Position numbers and translations under genes: made by a program | Notes under the pieces: model-generated | Told to the model about the DNA's origin: nothing | The model's input: only the letters and a program-made list of their open reading frames with translations | Databases searched by the model: none | Origin: an uncultured Sphingopyxis sp. | GTDB lineage: Bacteria > Pseudomonadota > Alphaproteobacteria > Sphingomonadales > Sphingomonadaceae | Direction of reading: 5' to 3' | DNA length: 64,000 bases | NCBI RefSeq assembly: GCF_900078365.1 | Contig: NZ_LT598653.1 | Location: 186,001-250,000, forward strand | In this document: piece by piece, positions 1-8,608 of the stretch | Layout of the letters: each line of letters starts with the position of its first letter | Numbering within the stretch: position 1 is the first letter of the stretch

Positions 1-430
1 CTTCGAAGGCGGCGCGCGCGGGGTGCTCAAGGCGAGCCAGGTCGCCGCGGGCGACGAGAATGGTCTGCGCCTGCGCATCCATGGCGAGAAAGGCGGCCTT
101 GAATGGTCGCAGATGGAGCCGAACAGCCTGACCTTGCGCTGGCTCGATCGCCCGACCGAGGTGATCCGTGCCGGCGGGCCGGGACTCGATCCCTCGGCGA
201 TGGCGCGGCTGCGCACCCCGGCGGGACACCCCGAGGGCTATATCGAGGCGTTCGCGAATCTCTATCGCAGCTTCGGCCGCGCCTTGCGCGCCGGTGCCGC
301 GACCCCGCCGCCGCGCGGCGCGGCCGACTGGTTTCCCAGCATCGCCGACGGGTTGCGGACGATGGCCTTCGTCGAAGCGGTGGTCGCGAATGCGTCAGGC
401 GATGCGAAGTGGACCGCGCTCGCGGACTGA
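1..430 (+). CDS. Gfo/Idh/MocA family oxidoreductase, C-terminal part
   Basis: The reading frame is already open at the left edge (phase from base 2) and ends with TGA at 428-430, so only about 142 C-terminal residues are present. The tail reads like the C-terminal substrate-binding domain of Gfo/Idh/MocA NAD(P)-dependent sugar or inositol dehydrogenases: a beta-sheet segment around GGLEWSQ, then a helix GYIEAFANLYRSF, then a closing stretch ending in a 'DGLRTMAFVEAVVAN' helix typical of the family. The nucleotide-binding Rossmann part lies outside the window, so substrate cannot be inferred. It converges on argJ with 13 bases between the stops. Confidence 0.7.
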   Translation, partial: FEGGARGVLKASQVAAGDENGLRLRIHGEKGGLEWSQMEPNSLTLRWLDRPTEVIRAGGPGLDPSAMARLRTPAGHPEGYIEAFANLYRSFGRALRAGAATPPPRGAADWFPSIADGLRTMAFVEAVVANASGDAKWTALAD

Positions 431-443
431 CGATCGCGAGGCG

Positions 444-1670
444 TCAGCTCCGGTAGTCGGCGTTGATGCTGATGTAGCCGTGGGTGAGGTCGCAGGTCCA
501 GACGGTCGCGCGGCCTTCGCCGAGCCCGAGGTCGGCGCCGACGCGGATGTCCTGGCCTTTAAGGTGCGCCGTGACCGGCGCTTCGTCGTAACCATCCACC
601 GGCAGCCCGTCCTTCGCGACCCAATGATCGCCGAAGCGGATCGCGAGCCGGTCGCGGTCGGCAGGTTCGCCAGCCTTGCCCACCGCCATCACGACGCGGC
701 CCCAGTTCGCATCCTCGCCCGCGATCGCGGTCTTGACGAGCGGCGAATTGGCGATGGCGAGCGCGACGCGTTTCGCGCTGTCGTCGCTGGTCGCGCCGGT
801 CACCTGCACCTCGATGAATTTCGACGCGCCTTCGCCGTCGCGCACGACCTGATGCGCGAGGTCGAGCGCGACCTGCCGGATCGCGGCGTAGAGCGCGTCT
901 GCGCCCGGATCGTCGCGCGTGGTGAGCATGGTGTTGCCCGCTTTGCCTGTCGCAAACAGCAGCACCGTGTCGCTGGTCGAGGTGTCGCTGTCGACGGTGA
1001 TGCTGTTGAAGCTGCCGCCGGTCGCTTCGCTCAGCATGTCCTGCAACAGCGCCGGTGCGACCGCGGCGTCGGTGAAGATATAGCCGAGCATCGTCGCCAT
1101 GTCGGGCGCGATCATGCCCGATCCCTTGACGATGCCCGCGACATGGACGGTCGTGCCGCCGACGATCGCGCTGGCGGCCGATCCCTTGGCGAAGGTGTCG
1201 GTGGTGCCGATCGTTTCGGCGGCGGCTTCCCACGAGCAAGGCTGCGCGGTGAGCGCGGCCTCGACCCCCGCGCGCGCCTTGTCCTTGGGGAGCGGCACGC
1301 CGATCACGCCGGTCGAGCTGACGAAAACCTCCTTCGCGTCGCAGCCGAGATGAGCCGCGACCTGCTCCATGATCTGCTCGACCGCCTCGCGCCCGCGATA
1401 GCCGGTGAAGGCGTTGCTGTTGCCCGCATTGACGATCAGCGCGCGGCCCTTGCCGCCCTTCACCTGCTCGCGGCCGAGTTCGACTTCGGACGAGCAGCAG
1501 ACGTTGCGCGTGAAGACGCCCGCGACATTGGTGCCGGGGGCGAGCTCGACAAAGGTGAGGTCGCAGCGGTCCCATTGCTTGTAACGCGCGCGCGCGACGC
1601 GGAGGGTGACCCCGGCGATGCCGGGCAGGACGGGGAAGGTGGCGGGGGCGAGGGGGGAGCGGGTGGTCAT
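444..1670 (-). CDS. argJ: Bifunctional glutamate N-acetyltransferase / amino-acid acetyltransferase ArgJ
   Basis: 408 residues, the normal length of ArgJ. It transfers acetyl from N-acetylornithine to glutamate (and can use acetyl-CoA when bifunctional), closing the cyclic arginine pathway in the cytosol. The autoproteolysis site is visible: KGSGMIAPDMATMLG, with cleavage expected between Ala192 and Thr193, making Thr193 the new N-terminal nucleophile. The C-terminus INADYRS matches the family ending. I chose the ATG at 1670 (MTTRSPLAP) because an open frame extending further upstream runs into the palindromic repeat at 1707-1832 and looks non-coding. Whether it has full bifunctional activity cannot be read from sequence. 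Confidence 0.95.
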   Translation of the reverse strand: MTTRSPLAPATFPVLPGIAGVTLRVARARYKQWDRCDLTFVELAPGTNVAGVFTRNVCCSSEVELGREQVKGGKGRALIVNAGNSNAFTGYRGREAVEQIMEQVAAHLGCDAKEVFVSSTGVIGVPLPKDKARAGVEAALTAQPCSWEAAAETIGTTDTFAKGSAASAIVGGTTVHVAGIVKGSGMIAPDMATMLGYIFTDAAVAPALLQDMLSEATGGSFNSITVDSDTSTSDTVLLFATGKAGNTMLTTRDDPGADALYAAIRQVALDLAHQVVRDGEGASKFIEVQVTGATSDDSAKRVALAIANSPLVKTAIAGEDANWGRVVMAVGKAGEPADRDRLAIRFGDHWVAKDGLPVDGYDEAPVTAHLKGQDIRVGADLGLGEGRATVWTCDLTHGYISINADYRS

Positions 1671-1706
1671 GCGAGGGCGCTTAGCTGGGTGGCGGGCAAA
1701 GAAAAA

Positions 1707-1832
1707 GCCCCTCCCCTTCAGGGGAGGGGTTGGGGTGGGGGCCATCGGCCTTGCGCAAGGCCGATGGCCCCCACCCGCTGCGACTAGCGAACAAGTCCGC
1801 AAGTCTCGCTGCCCTCCCCTGAAGGGGAGGGC
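1707..1832. repeat. Palindromic intergenic repeat, GGGAGGGG family (copy 1)
   Basis: Two short hairpins (CCCCTCCCCTTCAGGGGAGGGG-like) flank a conserved middle containing TGGGGTGGG, CGACTAGCGAAC and CGCAAGTCTCGCTGCC. The same architecture recurs at 12227, 15071, 35447, 41145 and 62146. It lies between the ALDH stop and the argJ start, so on the minus strand it could act as a terminator or attenuating hairpin for the upstream gene. Confidence 0.85.
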
Positions 1833-1840
1833 TTAGGCAA

Positions 1841-3274
1841 TTACGCCGGTATACCGCTGATCGACTTCACTTCCATGAAGTCCTTCAGCCCGAACACCCC
1901 GCCTTCGCGGCCGTTGCCCGACGCCTTGTAGCCGCCGAAGGCCGCGCCCGGACCGGGACCCCAGGCGTTGACCGCGACCATGCCGGCGCGCAGCTTCGGC
2001 GCGACTTCGGCGGCCTTGGCAGGGTCGCCGGAGACGACCGCCGACAGGCCATATTCGGTGTCGTTGGCGATCTCGACCGCCTGATCGAGCGTATCATAGG
2101 CCATGATCGTCGCGACGGGGCCGAACACCTCTTCCTTCGCGATGCGCATGTTGGGGGTGACGCCCGAGAAGACGGTGGGCTTGATATAATAGCCGCGGTT
2201 GACGTTCGAGGGCAGGCCGGTGCCGCCGGTCTCCAGCGTCGCGCCCTCGTCGATCGCCGACTGGATCAGACCCTGGATCTTGTCGAACTGCGCCTTGTTG
2301 ACGACGGGGCCGATGTGGCCGCCCTCGGCCTGCGGATCGCCCACTTGTGTCCCGTCGAACATCGCCTTGATCACGCCGACGGCCTCGGCCTCGCGCCCCT
2401 TCTGGACGAGGATGCGCGTCGGCGCGATGCAGCTCTGCCCGGTGTTGACGAGCACGCCCTGCACCGTCGGCGGCAGCACCGCGGCGAAATCGGCGTCGGG
2501 CAGCACGATGTTCGGCGACTTGCCGCCGAGTTCCTGATGGACGCGCTTGACCGTGTCGGCCGCCGCCTTGGCGACGAGGATGCCGGCGCGGGTCGATCCG
2601 GTGAAGCTCACCATCTCGATGCCCGGATGCGCGCTGATCGCGTTGCCGACGGTCGGGCCGTCGCCCTGCACTAGGTTGAAGACGCCCGGCGGCACGCCCG
2701 CGGCGTCGAGGATCTCGGCGAAGATCACCGCGTTGCCCGGGCATTCCTCCGATGGCTTCAACACCATCGTATTGCCGGCGGCGAGCGCGGGGGCGACCTT
2801 CAATGCGATCTGATTGAGCGGCCAGTTCCACGGCGTGATCATGCCGACGACGCCGATCGGTTCGTAAGCGATCATGCCCGCGGCATATTTTTCGGTGAAG
2901 CTGAAATCCTTGAGCGCGGCGATCGTGCCAAGAAAGCCGCCGATGCCCGCGCCGACCTGCGCCGTGCCCGCGAAGCTGACCGGGGCGCCCATTTCACTCG
3001 CCATCGATTTCGCGAGATCGGGTGCGCGCTTCTTATATTCCTCGACGATGCGGTTCAGCAGCTCGAGGCGTTCCTCGCGGGTGGTCTGCGAGAAGCTCTT
3101 GAACGCTTCCTTCGCGGCAGCGACCGCGTCGTCGACGTCGGCGGCGGTGCCGAGCACGACGGTCGAGGCCGCTTCCTCGGTCGCGGGGTTGATCACGTCG
3201 TGGAGCTTGCCGCCCTTCGAGTCGACCCAGCGGCCGCCGATATAATGTTGTTTGAGATGCGTTTCGGTGCTCAT
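1841..3274 (-). CDS. NAD(P)+-dependent aldehyde dehydrogenase family protein
   Basis: 477 residues, full length for the ALDH superfamily. It oxidises an aldehyde to the acid with NAD(P)+. Visible signatures: TPWNWP at about 147-152, the cofactor loop FTGS at 224-227, the general-base motif ELGGKSPN with Glu248, and the nucleophile motif GQSC with Cys282; KEEVFGPV lies further down. The start ATG at 3274 is preceded by an AGGA-containing Shine-Dalgarno. The substrate is not evident; aromatic or aliphatic aldehydes are usual for this clade. It is transcribed toward argJ but separated from it by a palindromic repeat, so it is probably its own unit. Confidence 0.93.
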   Translation of the reverse strand: MSTETHLKQHYIGGRWVDSKGGKLHDVINPATEEAASTVVLGTAADVDDAVAAAKEAFKSFSQTTREERLELLNRIVEEYKKRAPDLAKSMASEMGAPVSFAGTAQVGAGIGGFLGTIAALKDFSFTEKYAAGMIAYEPIGVVGMITPWNWPLNQIALKVAPALAAGNTMVLKPSEECPGNAVIFAEILDAAGVPPGVFNLVQGDGPTVGNAISAHPGIEMVSFTGSTRAGILVAKAAADTVKRVHQELGGKSPNIVLPDADFAAVLPPTVQGVLVNTGQSCIAPTRILVQKGREAEAVGVIKAMFDGTQVGDPQAEGGHIGPVVNKAQFDKIQGLIQSAIDEGATLETGGTGLPSNVNRGYYIKPTVFSGVTPNMRIAKEEVFGPVATIMAYDTLDQAVEIANDTEYGLSAVVSGDPAKAAEVAPKLRAGMVAVNAWGPGPGAAFGGYKASGNGREGGVFGLKDFMEVKSISGIPA

Positions 3275-3369
3275 GTCCTGTCTCCCATCGGCGGTCGATT
3301 TCGTCTCGGATTGCTACCTAATCACTGTGCCCGATGAATCAAGCGCGGCCAACTGCCAAAACTGGCGGG

Positions 3370-4680
3370 TCAGCGTTTTTCGGCCGCGAGCCGCGACATC
3401 AATATCGCGGCGCGCGTCGCCTGGCGCGTGATGCTGGGGATGTCGACCGTCTCTTCGGGGCCGTGATCCCCGGTCGAATAGGCGCCGAGCCCCGCGAGGC
3501 TGTCGACGTGCGGCGCGACAAAGCTGATGTCGGCGGCGCCGCGCTTCAGGGGATCGAGCGCCGCCATTTCGGCGAGCCCGAGGTCGCGGTTGACGGCGTT
3601 GAGCCGGGTCAGCAGCGCGCGGTTGCCGTCGGTGGGCGCCATCGCCGGATAGCCGCCGGGGTCGAAGGCGAGCGTCGCGCCGGTGCCGGGGGCATGATCG
3701 GCGACGATCGCCGCCATCTTGTCCTTCACGCGCGCCGCCTGCTCGGCCGAAAGCGTGCGCAGGTCGCCGCGCGCGATCGCGGTCGCGGCGATGATATTGG
3801 TCTTGCCGTTCGCGCTCGCGCGAATCTTGCCCTCGTCGAGCGACACCTGCTCGCCGCCCGCGATCAGCCCGACGTTGAAGGTCAGGTTCGGTTCGGGCAG
3901 CTCGGTGCGGAAACGGTGGATGATGCGCGCGAGCTCATAGATCGCGCCGTCGCCGGCATCGGCGCTGAAAATGCCCGAGCTGTGTCCCGTCTTGCCGGTC
4001 GCGGTGACCTGCCAGCTTTCCGAGGACCGGCGCGCGATCGAGCTCATGTCGGCGCCGCCATCGCGGACCAGCCCCTCGAATCCCAGCGCGACATCGACGC
4101 GCTTGCCCGCGGCGATCAGGTCGGCGCGCGCGACCGCTTGCGGATGCCCCGTATCTTCCTCGTCGCCGGTCATGTGAAATTCGATGTTCGCGCCCTTCAG
4201 CGTCCCCGCCTCGTGCATCGCGCGCAGCGCCGCGACGACGACGACCATTCCGCCCTTGTCGTCGCCGACCCCCGGACCCTTCGCCTTGTCGCCCATGCGT
4301 TCGAAGCGCTGGAAGGGCGAGTCGGGCTCGAACACCGTGTCGAGATGCGCGATGAGGAGCAGGCGCTTGGTATCGGGCTTGCCGGCGTGCGTCGCGATCA
4401 GGTGGCCGGCGCGGCCGGTTTCGCGCATCGGCTTCCATTCGACCTTGAAGCCGAGCGGCTCGAGTTCGGCGCGCATCATCGCGCCGACCTTTTCGACCCC
4501 TTCGAGGTTGAGCGAGCCGCTGTTTTGGTTGACCAGTTTCTCGAGCAGCGCGAGGCTACGGCCCTGTTCGGCCTCGACCGTCTGCGCCATGCCGCTTTCG
4601 GCTTTGCTGAGCTTCGCCTCCGCAGCGGGCGCGAAAGCGAGTTGGAGAGCGATGAGCGCGGCAAAGGGCAATGATTTCAT
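3370..4680 (-). CDS. Secreted M20 family metallopeptidase (glutamate carboxypeptidase-like)
   Basis: 436 residues. Starts at ATG 4680 with AAGGAG nine bases upstream, followed by a clear Sec signal peptide (MKSLPFAALIALQLAFAPAAEA). The di-zinc M20 site looks intact: HLDTV (His, Asp), GPGVGDDKGG (bridging Asp), TGDEEDTG (catalytic Glu and ligand Glu) and DHGPEE near the C-terminus (last His). The closest type is the glutamate carboxypeptidase / carboxypeptidase G2 group, which cleave C-terminal Glu or similar residues from small peptides; periplasmic location is expected. An independent gene between two intergenic gaps. Substrate is inference. Confidence 0.88.
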   Translation of the reverse strand: MKSLPFAALIALQLAFAPAAEAKLSKAESGMAQTVEAEQGRSLALLEKLVNQNSGSLNLEGVEKVGAMMRAELEPLGFKVEWKPMRETGRAGHLIATHAGKPDTKRLLLIAHLDTVFEPDSPFQRFERMGDKAKGPGVGDDKGGMVVVVAALRAMHEAGTLKGANIEFHMTGDEEDTGHPQAVARADLIAAGKRVDVALGFEGLVRDGGADMSSIARRSSESWQVTATGKTGHSSGIFSADAGDGAIYELARIIHRFRTELPEPNLTFNVGLIAGGEQVSLDEGKIRASANGKTNIIAATAIARGDLRTLSAEQAARVKDKMAAIVADHAPGTGATLAFDPGGYPAMAPTDGNRALLTRLNAVNRDLGLAEMAALDPLKRGAADISFVAPHVDSLAGLGAYSTGDHGPEETVDIPSITRQATRAAILMSRLAAEKR

Positions 4681-4854
4681 GGGGGAACTCCTTGGACGTT
4701 CCCTTGTGCCGCCTTCCCCCGGTCTCGGCAAGCACTCAGCCGAGATATGGCGCCTCCTTGAGCAACCGCGCGATGCTCGACGCCTGCCCCCATCCAGAGC
4801 GGGGTGCCGAAGATCGACCTTTGCGCCCGCCGGCTGGAGGATCGGGGAAGCACT

Positions 4855-5373
4855 TCAGGCTGTCTCGCCGACCTCCTCGAAATCGTCGAGCTTGCCCAGC
4901 GCGTCGCGAGCGATCCGCTTCAGCGCGGATCGGTTGACCTCAAGGCCTTTCGCGCCGTCGCCGGTCAGTTCGTCGATGGTGAACGCCACGCGGGTGCGAT
5001 CGGGCGCCAATTCCTCGAAAGTGAATTTGAGGCCGGTGCGAAGCGCGCCATCGTCGACGCTGTAAACCAGATGCGCCTCGCGCGGGATTTCCATCGCGAC
5101 CGCGATCTTGACCTTATAGGCCTCGGGGCGTTCGTCGGGGACCAGCTTGTCGAACCCGGGCTCGCCCTTTTCGGCGACGAGTTCGTAGAGCCGCGTCGAT
5201 CCGCCGTTGGTGACGAGCGGAAGACCCGCGAAGGCGCCGTCGTCACCGAACATTCTGGCGAAGACCTCTTCGCGCGGCGCGGCGACGGTGCGCGTCTGGT
5301 TCGCCAGTTCGATCATCTTGCCGCAGCCGGCCGCAAGCAGCATCGCGGCCATCGCCATCATCACGCGTACCAT
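4855..5373 (-). CDS. Putative lipoprotein, SRPBCC-like
   Basis: 172 residues. Starts at ATG 5373 with GAGGGG upstream, and begins with a lipoprotein signal ending in the lipobox LLAAGC, so it should be lipidated and anchored in the envelope. The body (for example TVAAPREEVFARMFG, then alternating strands, then a C-terminal helix) has the look of the polyketide-cyclase/SRPBCC fold, but no catalytic motif is visible and this is a weak call. It is divergent from the HTH regulator at 5503, sharing a 129-base intergenic region that contains two operator-like dyads, so it may be co-regulated. Confidence 0.75.
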   Translation of the reverse strand: MVRVMMAMAAMLLAAGCGKMIELANQTRTVAAPREEVFARMFGDDGAFAGLPLVTNGGSTRLYELVAEKGEPGFDKLVPDERPEAYKVKIAVAMEIPREAHLVYSVDDGALRTGLKFTFEELAPDRTRVAFTIDELTGDGAKGLEVNRSALKRIARDALGKLDDFEEVGETA

Positions 5374-5436
5374 CGACACCCCCTCAGTCCCGACGTCTTT
5401 TAGGGCGAACGGCTTACCAAAGCGTAAGGAGCGAGG

Positions 5437-5487
5437 TGTAAAGAATATTTGACAGGCGTTTCCGGGGGGTGTAAAGAGTTCTTTACA
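5437..5487 (+). promoter_or_regulatory. Promoter with two overlapping operator dyads for the HTH-membrane protein pair
   Basis: TTGACA at 5449-5454 and TAAAGA at 5472-5477 are separated by exactly 17 bases, a good sigma-70-type promoter for the gene at 5503. A perfect dyad, TGTAAAGA-GT-TCTTTACA (5470-5487), covers the -10 element, and a related imperfect dyad beginning TGTAAAGA (5437-5454) covers the -35. Their centres are 33 bp apart, about three helical turns. Position and symmetry suggest autorepression by the adjacent HTH protein. Confidence 0.65.
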
Positions 5488-5502
5488 AGGAGGGGCTGGG
5501 CG

Positions 5503-5709
5503 TTGGAAAATCGGGTGCGGGAATATCGCGAAGGCGCGGGCTGGAGCCAGGGCGAATTGGCGCGCCGGCTCGGCGTGTCGCGCCAGACGATCAACGCGGT
5601 CGAAGCCGACAAATATGACCCCAGCCTGCCGCTCGCGCTGCGCATGGCCCGGCTGTTCGGGCTCGAAGTGCGCGAGCTGTTCATCGATCACTGGATCCCG
5701 GAGGAATGA
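5503..5709 (+). CDS. Small Cro/CI (XRE)-family transcriptional regulator
   Basis: 68 residues, almost nothing but a helix-turn-helix: WSQGELARRLGVSRQTINAVE at about residues 15-35 is a canonical XRE HTH, followed by PSLPLALRMARLFGLEVRELF. I chose the TTG at 5503 because AAGGAGG sits nine bases upstream; longer starts would run through the operator. It belongs to the YozG-like single-domain regulators that usually sit beside a membrane protein gene, as here (1-base gap to 5711). Expected to repress its own promoter through the dyads at 5437-5487. Confidence 0.88.
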   Translation: MENRVREYREGAGWSQGELARRLGVSRQTINAVEADKYDPSLPLALRMARLFGLEVRELFIDHWIPEE

Positions 5710-5710
5710 C

Positions 5711-6364
5711 ATGACGACAGAAGTCCGTGCCCTGTCGCATCGCAAGATGGCGCTGCAGGCCCTGATCGGCGCGCTCGCCGGCGGCGGCGGAATGCTTGCC
5801 GCGATGTGGCTGATCGAGGGCGAGACGCTCGCCTGGCGGCCGTCGCAGATCATCCTGGCCGGTGTCGGCCTGATCTACGCCCTGATGGGACTGTTCGTCG
5901 GCCTGGGCGTGCTGGCTCCGCGTGCGTTCGGGCAGCGGATGCTCAACGTCGCCGATGCCGAGGAAATCGTCGAGGAAAGAGCGAATATGGGCGGTAGCGC
6001 ATTGAGCTGCATCCTGATCGGCGCGGCGCTGACGCTTCTCGCCTATACGACAGTCGACGGCGCGAATGCGCCGGTGTCGGCGCCGGCCGCGTTCTGGATC
6101 GTGCTGGCGCTGCTGGCGATCGGCACCGCGATCACGCTGCCAATATGGCGGCGCCTCGACGAGCTGTGGCGGCGGTTGACGATCGACGCGTCCGCAATCG
6201 CGGGCAATATCCTGCTTGTCCTCTGCATCGTCTGGGGTGGCGGCGCCGCGGCGGGACTCGTCGCGGGCCCGCACCCGCTCGATCTGGTATCGGCGGCGTT
6301 CGGCATCTTTCTACTCGCGACCTTCATCGCCGTGGGGCGGCGCGGGATGATGACGCCGCCATAA
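5711..6364 (+). CDS. Six-helix membrane protein partnered with HTH regulator
   Basis: 217 residues with six predicted membrane segments at about 14-34, 47-69, 94-113, 126-144, 163-184 and 190-208. It starts one base after the stop of the HTH gene, so the two are certainly co-transcribed. The GGAGGAATGAC just before the ATG supplies the ribosome site from inside the HTH gene end. I do not recognise a named family; DUF2975-like and similar membrane proteins commonly pair with YozG-type regulators, and the arrangement suggests a membrane stress or signalling module. Function unknown. Confidence 0.8.
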   Translation: MTTEVRALSHRKMALQALIGALAGGGGMLAAMWLIEGETLAWRPSQIILAGVGLIYALMGLFVGLGVLAPRAFGQRMLNVADAEEIVEERANMGGSALSCILIGAALTLLAYTTVDGANAPVSAPAAFWIVLALLAIGTAITLPIWRRLDELWRRLTIDASAIAGNILLVLCIVWGGGAAAGLVAGPHPLDLVSAAFGIFLLATFIAVGRRGMMTPP

Positions 6365-6419
6365 GCGCCTTGGCGCGTGTAGAGAGGGATGGCAGCTTCG
6401 GGGGAGAGCTGCCCTTCCC

Positions 6420-6558
6420 GATCCTCCCTGTGGCGAAGGCATGGGGAGGGGGACCGTTCGCGAAGCGAATGGTGGAGGGGCCAGCAACGTCGGCGCTATC
6501 GCCCCTCCGTCAGCGCTTCGCGCTGCCACCTCCCCATCGCTGCGCGACAGGGAGGATC
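6420..6558. repeat. Palindromic intergenic repeat, ATCCTCCCTGT family
   Basis: Arms GATCCTCCCTGT and ACAGGGAGGATC enclose inner inverted blocks (GGGGAGG / CCTCCCC, and gaagcgaatggtggagggg-like sequence). It is the only copy of this family in the window. It fills most of the gap between the membrane protein stop (6364) and the glnA terminator; I see no gene in 6365-6620. Confidence 0.75.
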
Positions 6559-6620
6559 AACAGCAGTTTTCGGTCGGATAACCGACATTCCCGAGCCAAC
6601 CCACGAACGGCGTGCCAAAC

Positions 6621-6656
6621 GAAAAGGGCGCCCGGTTCCCCCGAACCGGACGCCCC
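6621..6656 (-). terminator. Rho-independent terminator of glnBA
   Basis: On the minus strand a strong stem (GGGGCGTCCGGTTC paired with GAACCGGGCGCCC) with a G-rich loop is followed by TTTTCGTTT. It starts 19 bases beyond the glnA stop and has no partner gene on the other strand, so it most likely ends the glnB-glnA transcript. Confidence 0.85.
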
Positions 6657-6674
6657 CTACAATGCCCCTAAAGG

Positions 6675-8087
6675 TCAGGCGCTGTAGTACATATCGAACT
6701 CGACCGGGCTCGGCGTCTGTTCGAAACGATAGACCTCGTCCCACTTGAGCTCGACATAGGCTTCGATCTGGTCCTTGCTGAACACGTCGCCTTTCAGGAG
6801 GAAGTCGTGATCGGCCATCAGGCTGTCGAGGGCTTCGCGCAAGCTGCCGCACACGGTCGGAACTTCGCTCAGCTCCTCGGGCGGCAGATCGTACAGATTC
6901 TTGTCCATCGCGTCGCCGGGGTGGATCTTGTTCTGGATGCCGTCGAGACCCGCCATCAGCAGCGCCGAATAGCAGAGATAAGGGTTCGCCATCGCGTCGG
7001 GGAAGCGGAACTCGACGCGCTTCGCCTTGGCGCCCGCGCCGTAAGGGATGCGGCATGAAGCCGAGCGGTTGCGGCTCGAATAAGCGAGCAGCACCGGCGC
7101 CTCGAAGCCGGGGACGAGGCGCTTGTAGCTGTTCGTCGTCGGGTTGGTGAAGGCGTTCAATGCCTTGGCGTGCTTGATCACGCCGCCGATGAAATAGAGG
7201 CACATGTCCGACAGGCCGGCATAGCCGTTGCCGGCGAAGAGCGGCTTGCCCTTTTCCCAGATCGAGATGTGGGTGTGCATGCCGCTGCCATTGTCGTCCT
7301 TGATCGGCTTCGGCATGAAGGTCGCGGTCTTGCCATAGGCGTGCGCGACCTGATGCACGACATATTTGTAGATCTGCATGCGGTCGGCGGTCTGGGTCAG
7401 CGTGCCGAAGGTCAGGCCGAGTTCGTGCTGTGCGGCGGCGACTTCATGGTGATGCTTGTCGCACGGCAGGCCCATTTCGAGCATCGTCGAGACCATCTCG
7501 CCGCGGATGTCGACGGCGCTGTCGACCGGCGCGACGGGGAAATAGCCGCCCTTGGCGCGCGGACGGTGCGCGAGGTTGCCGCCTTCGTAGCTGCGGCCGC
7601 TGTTCGTGGGCAGCTCGATGTCGTCGATCTCGAAGCCCGACTTGTTGTAGCCGGTTTCGAAGCGGACGTCGTCGAACATGAAGAATTCGGCTTCGGGGCC
7701 GACATAGACGGTGTCGCCGATGCCGGTCGAGGCGACATAGGCCTCGGCGCGCTTCGCCGTCGTGCGCGGGTCGCGGGCATAGCCTTCACCGGTCGACGGC
7801 TCGACGATGTCGCAGAAGATCACGAGCATCGGGGTGGCCGAGAAGGGATCGTCATAGACGGCGTCGAGATCGGGCTTGAGGATCATGTCGCTTTCGTTGA
7901 TCGCCTTCCAGCCTTCGATCGACGAGCCGTCGAACATCAGCCCGTCCTCGAGTTCGTCCTCGCCGAGGATCGAGGCGACCATCGTCAAATGCTGCCATTT
8001 GCCCTTGGGGTCGGTGAAGCGCAGGTCGACCCACTCGATGTCGTTTTCCTTGATCCGCGCGATGATATCCTTGGGCTTCGTAGCCAT
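6675..8087 (-). CDS. glnA: Type I glutamine synthetase
   Basis: 470 residues, full-length GSI, the dodecameric enzyme that makes glutamine from glutamate, ammonia and ATP. Recognisable elements: MFDGSSIEGW near residue 51, the active-site strands VGPEAEFF and KHHHEVA, NGSGMHTH, NPTTNSYKRLVPG (flexible loop), and the adenylylation site KNLYDLP with the modifiable Tyr at 399. Presence of that Tyr and of GlnB just upstream means activity is likely tuned by adenylyltransferase GlnE in response to PII. Second gene of glnB-glnA (71-base gap) and followed by a strong terminator. Confidence 0.98.
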   Translation of the reverse strand: MATKPKDIIARIKENDIEWVDLRFTDPKGKWQHLTMVASILGEDELEDGLMFDGSSIEGWKAINESDMILKPDLDAVYDDPFSATPMLVIFCDIVEPSTGEGYARDPRTTAKRAEAYVASTGIGDTVYVGPEAEFFMFDDVRFETGYNKSGFEIDDIELPTNSGRSYEGGNLAHRPRAKGGYFPVAPVDSAVDIRGEMVSTMLEMGLPCDKHHHEVAAAQHELGLTFGTLTQTADRMQIYKYVVHQVAHAYGKTATFMPKPIKDDNGSGMHTHISIWEKGKPLFAGNGYAGLSDMCLYFIGGVIKHAKALNAFTNPTTNSYKRLVPGFEAPVLLAYSSRNRSASCRIPYGAGAKAKRVEFRFPDAMANPYLCYSALLMAGLDGIQNKIHPGDAMDKNLYDLPPEELSEVPTVCGSLREALDSLMADHDFLLKGDVFSKDQIEAYVELKWDEVYRFEQTPSPVEFDMYYSA

Positions 8088-8158
8088 CGTCCATGCTTCC
8101 TTCTTGCGAAATGGTCCGGCGTGCCGGGGGGTGTCGGGTTTTCGAAAAATGTGGGCGA

Positions 8159-8497
8159 TTAAAGCGCGTCCTCGTTGCGTTCGCCGGTGCGGATGCGGAT
8201 GGCCTGCTCCACCGGGGTGACGAAGATCTTGCCGTCGCCGATCCGGCCGGTCTGCGCGGCGGCGGCGATCGCCTCCACGACGCGCTCCGCCATCCCGTCC
8301 TCGACGATGACTTCGAGCTTCACCTTGGGCAGAAAGTCGACGACATATTCGGCGCCGCGATACAGCTCGGTATGACCCTTTTGCCGGCCGAAACCCTTGG
8401 CTTCGGTGACGGTGATTCCGCTGACACCAACCTCGTGCAGCGCCTCCTTCACTTCGTCGAGCTTGAACGGCTTGATGATCGCCTCAATCTTCTTCAC
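8159..8497 (-). CDS. glnB: Nitrogen regulatory protein PII
   Basis: 112 residues from a GTG start at 8497 (VKKIEAIIKPFKLDEV), the canonical PII length; an ATG further upstream would add 14 residues unlike the family. The T-loop carries the uridylylation site Tyr51 in GAEYVVDFLP, and the C-terminal TGRIGDGKIFV and RIRTGE signatures are intact. AAGGGGG lies upstream of the GTG. PII is a trimeric sensor of 2-oxoglutarate, ATP/ADP and, via uridylylation, glutamine. First gene of glnB-glnA, the usual alphaproteobacterial arrangement. Confidence 0.97.
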   Translation of the reverse strand: MKKIEAIIKPFKLDEVKEALHEVGVSGITVTEAKGFGRQKGHTELYRGAEYVVDFLPKVKLEVIVEDGMAERVVEAIAAAAQTGRIGDGKIFVTPVEQAIRIRTGERNEDAL

Positions 8498-8608
8498 GCT
8501 TTTCGTCCCCCTTTGGGCTGGCCGCCGCCCTTCGCGCATCGAGCCGGATCAGGTCGGCCTGTCCGGTTCGCCGTCGAGTCGGTGCGGTGTCCCGCCATCT
8601 TGCACCAA

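Noticed and set aside
1..430. Frameshifted or truncated gene at the left edge
   Set aside because: The frame is simply cut by the window boundary and is continuous from base 2 to the stop.
4374..5853. Extended N-terminus for the lipoprotein at 4855, starting at 5853
   Set aside because: The extension is Arg/Pro-rich, runs through the divergent operator region and the HTH gene, and would bury the lipobox.
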